Shown in pieces: positions 51,658 through 59,557 of a stretch of DNA of 64,000 bases. The notes beneath the pieces were generated by a model, which saw nothing but the letters and a program-made list of their open reading frames with translations, had not been told where the DNA came from and made no database searches. Each line of letters starts with the position of its first letter. Positions within the stretch are counted from its first letter, which is position 1. The stretch lies in contig CALBXN010000119.1 of assembly GCA_937890485.1 (NCBI GenBank), positions 62,001 through 126,000 on the forward strand. The letters are read 5' to 3'. The position numbers were made by a program, and so were the translations under genes. Source of the stretch: an uncultured Treponema sp. (GTDB lineage Bacteria; Spirochaetota; Spirochaetia; Treponematales; Treponemataceae).

Positions 51658-51953
51658 GTTTTAGAACTTTATGAATTTACAAAGGTACTGAACACCTATG
51701 CTATTTGGGTATGGTCGCAAATCGTTTTAGAACTTTATGAATTTACAAAGGTACTGAACTTCTGGTGCGTTTTCCGGCATAGCTGCGTTGTTTTAGAACC
51801 TTAAGAAATCACAAGGGTACTGAATGCGTCCTTCTACTTTCAAATTTTCAGTTTTAAAACCTTGAGAAATTACGAGAGTACTGAAACCTATATGGGAAGG
51901 AATATGATAGGCTCAAAGTTTTAGAGCTTTGCGAATTTACAAAAATGGAGTTT
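51658..51953 (+). CRISPR. CRISPR mini-array 1: five repeats, four spacers
   Basis: 36-nt repeats begin at 51658, 51724, 51790, 51851 and 51918. Repeats 1 and 2 are identical (start GTTTTAGAACTT, end GGTACTGAAC). Repeats 3 to 5 are progressively degenerate toward the nuclease gene. Spacers are at 51694-51723 (30 nt), 51760-51789 (30), 51826-51850 (25) and 51887-51917 (31) and do not resemble each other. Confidence 0.9.
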
Positions 51954-51964
51954 AGTTTACAGTT

Positions 51965-53593
51965 ATGGAAAATAGTATAACAATAATCACAAGAAAATTT
52001 ACAATTATTCCAATCATTTCAGAAACAGACGAATGGAATAAAAAAGCATATGAATTTACGGTTGAAAATCTCAATAAAGAAATTGAAAAATATAAAGAAT
52101 GGATACGAAATCTCAAAAAAGATAAGAATAAATCATTAGAAGAAAAGGAAGAAAAAATAGATAAATACAAAAAATCTTTAAAAGAACAAGAGGAAACATT
52201 GGCTGAATTTTTGGAAACAAAAGAATTTACACAGAAAATGGTCAATAATTATGCAAAATCATTAGTTAGAGATGCAATGGAATCAGAAGCAAGAAGAAAG
52301 AATTATATTTTATCCTGGGCTTTTTCTACAATGATCGAAAATGGTGTTCAATATATGGATATAAAACAACAGAGTAAATTTATAGGAGAAATGTTGAAGC
52401 CAGCGTACAGAAAAAGTGGATCAAAAAAGGGAAGTTTATTTGATGATGTAGAAATTGAAAATATCTTAAAATCGTATGGTGTAAGTTTCAGTCAAGAATT
52501 AACGAGAAAAATAAAACAGTCTGTTAAAGAAGGACTATTAGATGGAAAAGTAAGTCTGCCTACATATAAGTTAGATTCTCCATTTACAGTAGCAAAAGCA
52601 CATATGAGTTTTTCACACGATTACGATTCTTATGAAGAATTTTGTGAGTATATAGGGAAAGAAAAATGTAAGATGTATTTTAATTTTGGAGGAAATGGAA
52701 AACCTACCATTGCTAAATTTATAATTGATACAGGAACAAACAAAAATAAAGATGAACTTAATTCAGTTTTGAGAAAATTATATTCTGGTGAATATGAATA
52801 TTGTGGTAGCAGCATACAATTTGATAAAACTGGGAAAAAGATTATTTTAAATCTTACAATGGAAATTCCAACTAAAGACACGATATTAGATGAAAATAGA
52901 TGCGTTGGTGTTGACTTAGGGCAAGCAATTCCGGCTGTTTGTGCATTAAGTGGCGATGTGTACAAAAGAGAATTTATCGGTAGTAGTGAAGATTTCCTTA
53001 AAGTTAGAACTAAAATACAAAGTCAAAGAAGAAGATTGTCAAAACATTTAAAATATACAAATGGTGGGCATGGCAGAAAGAAAAAATTAAGAGCATTAGA
53101 GCGATATGAAAGTTATGAAGCAAATTTTGCAAGAACATATAATCATATGGTAAGTAAAAATGTTGTGGATTTCGCACTGAAAAATAGAGCAAAATACATT
53201 AATATTGAGTGTTTAACAGGATATGATACTAACAAAAAGATTTTGCGTAATTGGTCATTTTATCAATTGCAAGAACAAATTAAGTACAAAGCAAGTTTAT
53301 ATGGAATTGAAGTTAGAAAAGTAAATCCATGTTATACTTCTCAGGTATGTAGCTTTTGTGGACATTATGAAAAGGAACAGAGAAAATCTCAATCTGAATT
53401 TGTTTGTGGAAATCCAAATTGTAAAAGCCATAGTTTCCATAAGAATCAAAAATATATAAATGCCGATTGGAATGCTGCAAGGAATATTGCGATGTCAACA
53501 AATTATTTCGATGGAGAAATTACAAAGAAAGTAATAGAAAAAGGTGCAGAATATTACAACATTCCTATCGAAAAAGATAAAAAGAAAAAGTAA
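51965..53593 (+). CDS. Compact Cas12f/TnpB-like RNA-guided nuclease
   Basis: 542 residues. Residues ~25-80 are a long charged coiled coil. The RuvC nuclease is split: D317 (GVDLGQAIPAV), E415 (INIECLTG) and D501 (NADWNAARNIA) are all present, so it should be catalytically competent. A zinc site in the target-nucleic-acid-binding region uses C462, C465, C481 and C486. No HNH domain, so not Cas9. Size and tracrRNA pairing fit type V-F (Cas12f); a related miniature type V or a domesticated TnpB is the alternative. No TnpA, cas1, cas2 or cas4 is nearby. The ATG lies 11 nt after the last array 1 repeat and the ribosome-binding site is weak. Codon use resembles the neighbours. Confidence 0.85.
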   Translation: MENSITIITRKFTIIPIISETDEWNKKAYEFTVENLNKEIEKYKEWIRNLKKDKNKSLEEKEEKIDKYKKSLKEQEETLAEFLETKEFTQKMVNNYAKSLVRDAMESEARRKNYILSWAFSTMIENGVQYMDIKQQSKFIGEMLKPAYRKSGSKKGSLFDDVEIENILKSYGVSFSQELTRKIKQSVKEGLLDGKVSLPTYKLDSPFTVAKAHMSFSHDYDSYEEFCEYIGKEKCKMYFNFGGNGKPTIAKFIIDTGTNKNKDELNSVLRKLYSGEYEYCGSSIQFDKTGKKIILNLTMEIPTKDTILDENRCVGVDLGQAIPAVCALSGDVYKREFIGSSEDFLKVRTKIQSQRRRLSKHLKYTNGGHGRKKKLRALERYESYEANFARTYNHMVSKNVVDFALKNRAKYINIECLTGYDTNKKILRNWSFYQLQEQIKYKASLYGIEVRKVNPCYTSQVCSFCGHYEKEQRKSQSEFVCGNPNCKSHSFHKNQKYINADWNAARNIAMSTNYFDGEITKKVIEKGAEYYNIPIEKDKKKK

Positions 53594-53603
53594 TATATTT
53601 TTC

Positions 53604-53662
53604 TTGGTAGGTTTTGCTACCAAAGGGTGAGCAGTAATTGACTCATCAAAATCTATGTAATG
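53604..53662 (+). ncRNA. tracrRNA-like guide scaffold 2 (short form)
   Basis: TTGGTAG/CTACCAA forms a 7-bp hairpin, followed, as in scaffold 1, by AAGGGTGAG. A TGAG/CTCA stem follows. ATCTATGTAAT at 53651-53661 is complementary (one G-U) to nucleotides 19-29 of the array 2 repeat. It is a reduced version of scaffold 1, placed 13 nt before array 2. Confidence 0.7.
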
Positions 53663-53675
53663 CCTATGGTTTGAC

Positions 53676-53827
53676 CTTTTAGAAGATTATGAAATTACAT
53701 AGGTACAAAACGATGACATTCCAACAGAAATCGAAGAGCATCTTTTAGAAGATTATGAAATTACATAGGTACAAAACATTGCTTGATAATCAAAAAGGAG
53801 CAGATATCTTTTAGAAGATTATGAAAT
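53676..53827 (+). CRISPR. CRISPR mini-array 2: two full repeats, one truncated repeat, two spacers
   Basis: 36-nt repeats at 53676-53711 and 53742-53777 are identical (start CTTTTAGAAGATT, end AGGTACAAAAC). A third begins at 53808 and degenerates after ~20 nt. Spacers at 53712-53741 and 53778-53807 are 30 nt each. The repeat matches array 1 at about 28 of 36 positions, so it is a diverged sister repeat. Confidence 0.88.
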
Positions 53828-53880
53828 CAGAATAAAAACATTTAAGTTAAATTTTTAAATACAGAAGGAGAACTATAAAA

Positions 53881-54327
53881 ATGAGCAAACAAGAATTAGT
53901 CAGAAATGAAATGATTAAGGCAATGAAAGAGAAGAACAAGGCTAAAAAGGAAACTTTGTCAATGCTTTTATCTGCTTTAAAGAACGCAGAAATTGATAAA
54001 ATGGGAATTTTGTCTGAAGCTGAAGAAAATGCAGTTGTGCAGAAAGAGATTAAACAGACAAAAGAAACATTAGAATCAGCTCCGGCAAATCGTACAGATA
54101 TTATCAAAGAGTGTGAGGATCGTATTGCAATTTTAAGTGCATTTGCACCAGCAATGATGACAGAAGAGGAAATTAAAAATATTGTTGATTCTGTTATTCA
54201 GGAACTAAGCATTGAGCAGCCAACGAAAAAAGATAAAGGCAGAATCATGAAAGTTCTTATGCCAAAAGTAAAAGGTAAGGCAGATGGAAAACTTGTAAAT
54301 ATCATTTTGGATAAAAAGTTGGTGTAA
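53881..54327 (+). CDS. YqeY/GatB-tail-like protein
   Basis: 148 residues, ATG after AAGGAG. Matches the YqeY family layout: helical LLSALKNAEIDK at the start, EAPANRTD-like (APANRTDIIKECEDRIAILSAF), and a C-terminal GRIMKVLMPKVKGKADGKLV. The domain is shared with the tRNA-binding tail of GatB amidotransferase. A tRNA-related role is possible in this tRNA-rich phage; its action is unknown. Confidence 0.85.
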   Translation: MSKQELVRNEMIKAMKEKNKAKKETLSMLLSALKNAEIDKMGILSEAEENAVVQKEIKQTKETLESAPANRTDIIKECEDRIAILSAFAPAMMTEEEIKNIVDSVIQELSIEQPTKKDKGRIMKVLMPKVKGKADGKLVNIILDKKLV

Positions 54328-54329
54328 AA

Positions 54330-54965
54330 ATGGGAAGAAGAATAAAGATTATTCAAGATTATCATGGTGATGATATTAAATTGTATAAGAAAAGATTTGT
54401 GGAATTACAACCTGGTCTTACAGTACTTGTAGGATGTAATGGTATCGGCAAAACCACATTGTTAAAGCAAATTAAAAGTAGATTAAAAGAAGCTGAAATT
54501 CCATGTTTAGATTTTGATAATCTTCATAGTGGTGGTTCAAATGCAAGAACAAAAGCAGCATTTTATGGAGATTTCTCTTTTGTTGCACAAGGAATGTGTT
54601 CAAGCGAAGGAGAAAACATAGTTTTAAATATGCAGAGATTTGCAGGACAGATAGGACATTTCTTTAAAGAAAATATCAAAGCAAAAGAAATCTGGGTTTT
54701 ACTGGATGCCGTTGATAGTGGACTTAGTATTGATGCTGTGGAAGATTTGAAGGAAGGATTGTTTAAAACAATTTTTGAACACTATTCTGACAAAGAGATT
54801 TATATTATTTGCTCTGCAAATGAATATGAACTTGCTAGAGGTGAAATGTGTTTTGATGTTGCTAATTGTAAATATGTTCCGATTAAAAGCTATGAAAAAT
54901 ACAGAAGTGTGATTTTAAGATCGAGAAAAATCAAAGATGAAAGATATAAAAGAGAGGATGAATAG
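54330..54965 (+). CDS. ABC/SMC-type P-loop ATPase
   Basis: 211 residues. Walker A GCNGIGKTT near residue 35, a signature-like SSEGENI near 92, and a Walker B-like IWVLLDAVDSGLS near 120. It lacks membrane segments, so it is a soluble ABC-type ATPase. Two nt from the next gene and coupled to it; ATPase plus metallophosphoesterase recalls an SbcC/SbcD-like pair in miniature, though it lacks the long coiled coil. Confidence 0.7.
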   Translation: MGRRIKIIQDYHGDDIKLYKKRFVELQPGLTVLVGCNGIGKTTLLKQIKSRLKEAEIPCLDFDNLHSGGSNARTKAAFYGDFSFVAQGMCSSEGENIVLNMQRFAGQIGHFFKENIKAKEIWVLLDAVDSGLSIDAVEDLKEGLFKTIFEHYSDKEIYIICSANEYELARGEMCFDVANCKYVPIKSYEKYRSVILRSRKIKDERYKREDE

Positions 54966-54967
54966 GC

Positions 54968-55651
54968 ATGATATTTGTGACAGGCGATACTCATATGCCA
55001 ATAGACAAGGAAAAATTGACTGCACGTATCTTTGATCACAGAGGGATGACTAAAGATGATTACGTAATTATTTGTGGCGATTTTGGTGGTGTATGGGATT
55101 ATAGAGGAGAAAGTCGAGAAGAAAAGTATTGGCTTGATTGGTTAGAAAATAAGCCATTTACAACTCTTTTTGTAGACGGAAACCATGAGTGTTTTCCACG
55201 ATTGAACGCTTATCCAGTTGAAGAATGGAATGGTGGTAAAGTTCATAAAATTCGTCCATCAGTAATTCATTTAATGCGTGGTCAGGTATTTACTATTGAT
55301 GGAAAGAAATTTTTTACAATGGGTGGAGCTTCATCACATGACAAAGAATATCGAAAGGAAGGGTATTCTTGGTGGAAAGAAGAACTTCCATCAATGGAAG
55401 AATACGAAGAAGCATTAAACAACTTAGAGAAACATGATTATAAAGTTGATTATGTAATTACACATTGTATGCCGGATAATGTACAACATAAAATTGCATA
55501 TTGGTATGAACATGATCAGCTTACAAATTTCTTATTCACAATTGATAAGGATTTGGATTATACACATTGGTATAGTGGGCATTATCATAAATCAGAAGCA
55601 ATAGATGAAAAACATACGATTTTATATAATAGTATTGAAAGAATCTGTTGA
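54968..55651 (+). CDS. Metallophosphoesterase
   Basis: 227 residues. Ordered metal-binding motifs: VTGDTHMP (DxH), CGDFGG (GDxxG), DGNHECF (GNHE), ITHCMP and SGHYHKS (GHxH). A calcineurin-like enzyme, different from the one at 11.8 kb. Probably works with the upstream ATPase. Its stop overlaps the next promoter. Confidence 0.85.
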   Translation: MIFVTGDTHMPIDKEKLTARIFDHRGMTKDDYVIICGDFGGVWDYRGESREEKYWLDWLENKPFTTLFVDGNHECFPRLNAYPVEEWNGGKVHKIRPSVIHLMRGQVFTIDGKKFFTMGGASSHDKEYRKEGYSWWKEELPSMEEYEEALNNLEKHDYKVDYVITHCMPDNVQHKIAYWYEHDQLTNFLFTIDKDLDYTHWYSGHYHKSEAIDEKHTILYNSIERIC

Positions 55652-55675
55652 CAAATTTGAAATTTATGATATTAT
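55648..55675 (+). promoter_or_regulatory. Promoter at the end of the metallophosphoesterase gene
   Basis: TTGACA, 16 nt, TATTAT, followed by a recurrent element (AACAAACAAAAATAATG) leading into a second promoter. Confidence 0.65.
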
Positions 55676-55695
55676 ATAAACAAACAAAAATAATG

Positions 55696-55724
55696 TTGAC
55701 AATATGTTGAATATGTGATAATAT
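55696..55724 (+). promoter_or_regulatory. Promoter overlapping the recurrent element
   Basis: TTGACA fused to the end of the element, 17 nt, TAATAT (an overlapping TATAAT at 55722 is 20 nt away). Confidence 0.75.
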
Positions 55725-55744
55725 AATAAGCGAGGTAAGGAAAA

Positions 55745-55933
55745 ATGAAAAATATTCTAAATTGCAAACCGACAAAAAATGAAATCAAATTTAATAAGCT
55801 GCTGAGAAATACTAAAAAGTTATCAATGGCAGAATTAATTGAAGAAGGAGAAAAGGCATTTCAGGATGCAGTAAACGAAAGACGCAAAAAGCGTGAACGC
55901 AAAAAGAAACTGAAAGCCCTCGAAGAAAAGTAA
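55745..55933 (+). CDS. Small basic protein
   Basis: 62 residues, helical and very basic at the end (NERRKKRERKKKLKALEEK). AGGTAAGG precedes the ATG. Perhaps nucleic-acid binding; not recognised. Confidence 0.55.
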   Translation: MKNILNCKPTKNEIKFNKLLRNTKKLSMAELIEEGEKAFQDAVNERRKKRERKKKLKALEEK

Positions 55934-56221
55934 TTGAAAATTCTCTTTTTCATTATTGTTATATTGGGATTCGTTTATGGAATGGAGTATTTTAGATTTC
56001 GAGAAAAATACTATACAAAAGATGATTCAATCCCAGTTGGTACATATATTATAGCGATTAAGTGGTGGAATATCAAGTTTAATTGGTATACACGAAAATC
56101 AGATTGGTTTGTAAGTTTTGAAATAACAATTATAACAAACATTAAGAAGAAAAAGCGAAAAGAATACAGTATGGTATTTAGTAATACAGGTATAAGAACC
56201 TGTATTGTAAATATAAATTAA
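55934..56221 (+). CDS. Membrane-anchored protein, TTG start
   Basis: 95 residues from a TTG directly after the previous stop; no ATG is better placed. Hydrophobic N-terminus (ILFFIIVILGFVYGM) forms an anchor. The 3' end contains a hairpin without a T-run. Confidence 0.5.
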   Translation: MKILFFIIVILGFVYGMEYFRFREKYYTKDDSIPVGTYIIAIKWWNIKFNWYTRKSDWFVSFEITIITNIKKKKRKEYSMVFSNTGIRTCIVNIN

Positions 56222-56251
56222 ACAAACAATAATAAAGTTAAAGAAAGGAAC

Positions 56252-58879
56252 ATGAAAGACATGAACAAAGGATTGACGAGTGCACAAGTGCTCGAAAACA
56301 GACAGAAGTATGGAACTAACAAATTACCAGAAAAGAAATTGAAAACACCATTTCAGTTCTTTATGGAAACATTTGAGGATAAGCTGAATTTGATTCTTCT
56401 TGGTATGATGATCGTATTCACTGTCCTGGCAGTATTTGGACAAGGTTCATACTCTGAGCCAATTGGTGTAGGTGTAGTTTTACTTGCTATTGCGATTATT
56501 GGTATGAACAATGGCGTAAAGAGCCAGAAGAACACCAAAGAACTAAAAGACAGAACATCAATTCATTATTGTAATGTAATGAGAGATGGAAGAGTAACAA
56601 GAATTAATTCAAATGATATTGTAGTTGGAGATTTGATTATCATTCAGTCAGGCGAAGGAATTTATGCTGATGGTTTTCTAGTCGATGGAAGAGTTAAGGT
56701 TGATAACTCAGTACTAAACGGAGAATCAGAAGATTGCAAGAAAACAGCATGGACTGATGAAGAAAATGCACCTATTAAAATGGGTGGTAAGAGAGTAGCA
56801 AATTCAAATGATTATGTTGATGCTCACAGCTTATTTGCTGGAACAACAATCACAGACGGTGAAGGCAAGATGATTGTAACAAATGTTGGTGTAAACACAG
56901 TAAATGGACAGACAATCGCAACGATTGATGAAATCGAAGAGCAGAAAACTTCACTTGAAATTCAGTTAGATGAACTTGCAGATCAGATTAGTAAATTTGG
57001 TTATATCGGTGCAAGTATCATTGTAGTAGCACTTTTAGTAACAAACATTATTCAGTTTGGTGGAATCGCAGAATATCTCGATCTTGGATGGATTGGAATT
57101 CTTAAAGATATTCTTACAATCGCCGTAACAGCTCTTACGATTATTGTAGCAGCAGTTCCAGAAGGACTACCACTTATTATTAATATTATTACAGCACAGA
57201 ATGCTAAAGTTATGATTAAACATAACGTATTGGCTAAACATACAAACAAGATTCCTGAAGCCGGAAATATTCAGCTTCTTTGTACCGATAAAACAGGAAC
57301 ACTTACAGTAGGAAAACTTACACCTGTTTATAATGTACTCGGTAATGGGGCAGAACTGGTAAAAGGTAGCAGCGTTGGAACACTTTTCAATATGAATGTT
57401 ATCTTGAATAGTAGTGCAATGTTTGACGAATCAGGAAGTATTGTAGGTGGCAACGCCACAGAAAGAGCATTGCTTTCAATGGTAACACCAGAGGAATTTG
57501 CTCAGATAAAAGGAAATGTAACAGTAACTAACAAACAGAATTTCAACAGTGCTAATAAATACAGTGCAGTTGAAACAAATGGAAATAAAATCATCACCTA
57601 TTATAAAGGTGCTCCTGAAAAATTAATTGCAGTAGCAAAATATTATGAGGGAGAAAATGGTGTAGTAGAATTAAACAAAGAAGAAATCACAGAAAAAATC
57701 AAAGGATTCACCTCTCAGGCGATGCGTGTAATCGCAACAGGTTATAGCAATAGCCCACTTGTTGAAAATACACTTCCAGAAGATTTAGTAATTACTTCTT
57801 TAGTTGCTATCAGAGATGATGTACGTCCAGAAGTTCCAGAGGCAGTAAGAAAAATGCATGAAGCTGGTGTACAAGTAATGATGGTAACAGGTGACGTACT
57901 TGATACGGCAGTAGCAATTGCAAAAGATGCTGGTTTACTTACAGAAGAAACAGACATTTCAATGTCAGCAATTGATTTTGATAACTTGTCAGATGAAGAA
58001 GCAAAAGAAAAACTTCCGTATATTAAGGTTATTGCAAGAGCAACACCAAACACGAAATTAAGAATTGTTAAACTTGCACAGGAATTAGGATTATGTGTAG
58101 GTATGACAGGGGATGGAACAAATGATGCTCCGGCACTGAAAGCAGCAGATGTTGGATTCTCGATGGGATCTGGTACGGATGTATGTAAAGAAGCTGGAGA
58201 TATCATTATCACAGATGATAACTTTGTAAGTATTTCACATGCAGTACTTCTTGGAAGAACATTCATGCACAACGTAATGAAATTCCTTAAATTCCAGTTA
58301 CCAATTAATGTGAGTTTAGTACTTATGAGTATCTTATTCCCTATCTTAGTAGGAGTTGAAGCTATCGCAGCAGTACAGATTCTTGTAATTAATATTGTAA
58401 TGGATTCGCTTAACTCACTTGCATTTGGTGGAGAACCAGCAAAAGACGAGTATATGAAGGAAAAACCTATTCCGAAAGGTTCAAAACTTTTGTCAAAAGA
58501 AACTCTTGGACAAATTGGTGTGTCAGTTGTAGGTTTCTTGGTAGTATTTGGACTTACATTACTTCCTCCAATTAGAAACATTTTTGGTAGTGAAGAAGTT
58601 TATGCAACAGCAAGATTCGCATTACTTGTAATCATGGCAACGTTAAACGGATTTAATATCAGAACAGACGGATTAAATCTTTTTGAAGGAATTGGTAAGA
58701 ATAAAATGTTTATTAAGATCGCAATTTGTATTTTTGCATTAACATTCGTATTGGCACAGTTCGGTGGGGCAATCATGGGATGTGCAGCAATGAATATAGT
58801 ACAGTGGGCAACAGTAGTTATTTTTGCACTGTTAATTATTCCAGTAGATCTTATTCGTAAAGTGATTATCAAAAAATAA
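56252..58879 (+). CDS. P-type ATPase, calcium-transport type
   Basis: 875 residues (ATG at 56252; an ATG at 56261 is better spaced from AAAGGAA). All P-type signatures are present: phosphorylation motif DKTGT with D346, PEGL in the fourth membrane segment (VPEGLPL), KGAPE, and hinge TGDGTNDAPALK. The order of transmembrane pairs and the C-terminal six-helix region match type II (SERCA/PMCA-like) cation pumps, so Ca2+ export is likely. A full-length pump is rare on phages. It precedes three TerD genes, whose domains bind Ca2+. Confidence 0.9.
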   Translation: MKDMNKGLTSAQVLENRQKYGTNKLPEKKLKTPFQFFMETFEDKLNLILLGMMIVFTVLAVFGQGSYSEPIGVGVVLLAIAIIGMNNGVKSQKNTKELKDRTSIHYCNVMRDGRVTRINSNDIVVGDLIIIQSGEGIYADGFLVDGRVKVDNSVLNGESEDCKKTAWTDEENAPIKMGGKRVANSNDYVDAHSLFAGTTITDGEGKMIVTNVGVNTVNGQTIATIDEIEEQKTSLEIQLDELADQISKFGYIGASIIVVALLVTNIIQFGGIAEYLDLGWIGILKDILTIAVTALTIIVAAVPEGLPLIINIITAQNAKVMIKHNVLAKHTNKIPEAGNIQLLCTDKTGTLTVGKLTPVYNVLGNGAELVKGSSVGTLFNMNVILNSSAMFDESGSIVGGNATERALLSMVTPEEFAQIKGNVTVTNKQNFNSANKYSAVETNGNKIITYYKGAPEKLIAVAKYYEGENGVVELNKEEITEKIKGFTSQAMRVIATGYSNSPLVENTLPEDLVITSLVAIRDDVRPEVPEAVRKMHEAGVQVMMVTGDVLDTAVAIAKDAGLLTEETDISMSAIDFDNLSDEEAKEKLPYIKVIARATPNTKLRIVKLAQELGLCVGMTGDGTNDAPALKAADVGFSMGSGTDVCKEAGDIIITDDNFVSISHAVLLGRTFMHNVMKFLKFQLPINVSLVLMSILFPILVGVEAIAAVQILVINIVMDSLNSLAFGGEPAKDEYMKEKPIPKGSKLLSKETLGQIGVSVVGFLVVFGLTLLPPIRNIFGSEEVYATARFALLVIMATLNGFNIRTDGLNLFEGIGKNKMFIKIAICIFALTFVLAQFGGAIMGCAAMNIVQWATVVIFALLIIPVDLIRKVIIKK

Positions 58880-58890
58880 TAAAGTTAATA

Positions 58891-58920
58891 GTGGTGCATG
58901 AGAATGGCTTGTGCACCATT
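58891..58920 (+). other. Hairpin after the P-type ATPase gene
   Basis: TGGTGCA and TGCACCA pair, with no T-run after them. It may be a weak terminator or a processing site within the operon. Confidence 0.45.
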
Positions 58921-58954
58921 AAAATAAAAAGTTCAAAAGAAAGAGGTAAAAAGA

Positions 58955-59530
58955 ATGGAACATGTAAATTTAGTAAAAGGGCAGAGAGCAGATTTAACAA
59001 AGGGAAATCCGGGACTTAACAATGTACTTATTGGACTTGGCTGGGATGTAAACAGATATGATGGTGATAGTTTCGATTTAGATGCTTCGGTTTTCCTGTT
59101 GGCAGCCAATGAAAAAGTAAGAAAAGCAAACGATTTTGTGTTCTTCAATAATATGAGACATGAAAGTGGTGCAGTAACACTCAGCGGTGATAATCGTACT
59201 GGTGAAGGTTCAGGCGATGACGAAAAGATTAAAATTGATTTATCAAAAATCCCTACAGATATCGAAAAAATTGATATTGTTATCACAATTTATGATGCAG
59301 AAAATCGTTTACAGAACTTTGGCATGGTAGCCAATGCGTTTGTGAGAGTTGTTGACGAAACAGCCAACAAAGAACTATTAAGATTCGATCTTTCAGAAGA
59401 ATCATCAACAAAGACTGGTGTTGTTATGGGTAGACTCTACAGATACAACGGTGAATGGAAATTCCAGGCAGTAGGCGATGGTTACGATGGTGGTCTTGAA
59501 GCGATTTGTAATAATTATGGAATTCAGTAA
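58955..59530 (+). CDS. TerD-family protein 1
   Basis: 191 residues. LGWDVNRYDGDSFDLDASVFLL, seen in two pieces, and the acidic GSGDDEKIKIDL carry the Asp-rich Ca2+-binding sites of TerD domains; the C-terminus RLYRYNGEWKFQAVG is typical. ATG after AGAGG. TerD proteins belong to tellurite-resistance/stress and phage-inhibition loci, though their biochemical role is unclear. Confidence 0.92.
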   Translation: MEHVNLVKGQRADLTKGNPGLNNVLIGLGWDVNRYDGDSFDLDASVFLLAANEKVRKANDFVFFNNMRHESGAVTLSGDNRTGEGSGDDEKIKIDLSKIPTDIEKIDIVITIYDAENRLQNFGMVANAFVRVVDETANKELLRFDLSEESSTKTGVVMGRLYRYNGEWKFQAVGDGYDGGLEAICNNYGIQ

Positions 59531-59557
59531 AAAGTTAAATAAGAAGGAGAAAAAGAT

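Noticed and set aside
51658..53593. Type II (Cas9-like) system, because repeats start with GTTTTAGA
   Set aside because: The protein is 542 residues with no HNH domain, has a Cas12/TnpB-type RuvC and zinc site, and the anti-repeat pairs with the 3' half of the repeat, not its 5' half.
51965..53593. Ordinary IS200/IS605 TnpB transposon
   Set aside because: No TnpA and no transposon end hairpins seen, while genuine repeat-spacer arrays flank the gene on both sides. TnpB ancestry is likely but not a standalone element.
51694..53807. Self-targeting spacers
   Set aside because: I looked for the spacer sequences elsewhere in the window by eye and saw none; a computed search would be needed to exclude partial matches.
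56170..56215. Terminator at the end of the gene at 55934
   Set aside because: AATACAGGT/ACCTGTATT pairs but lies inside the coding region and has no T-run.
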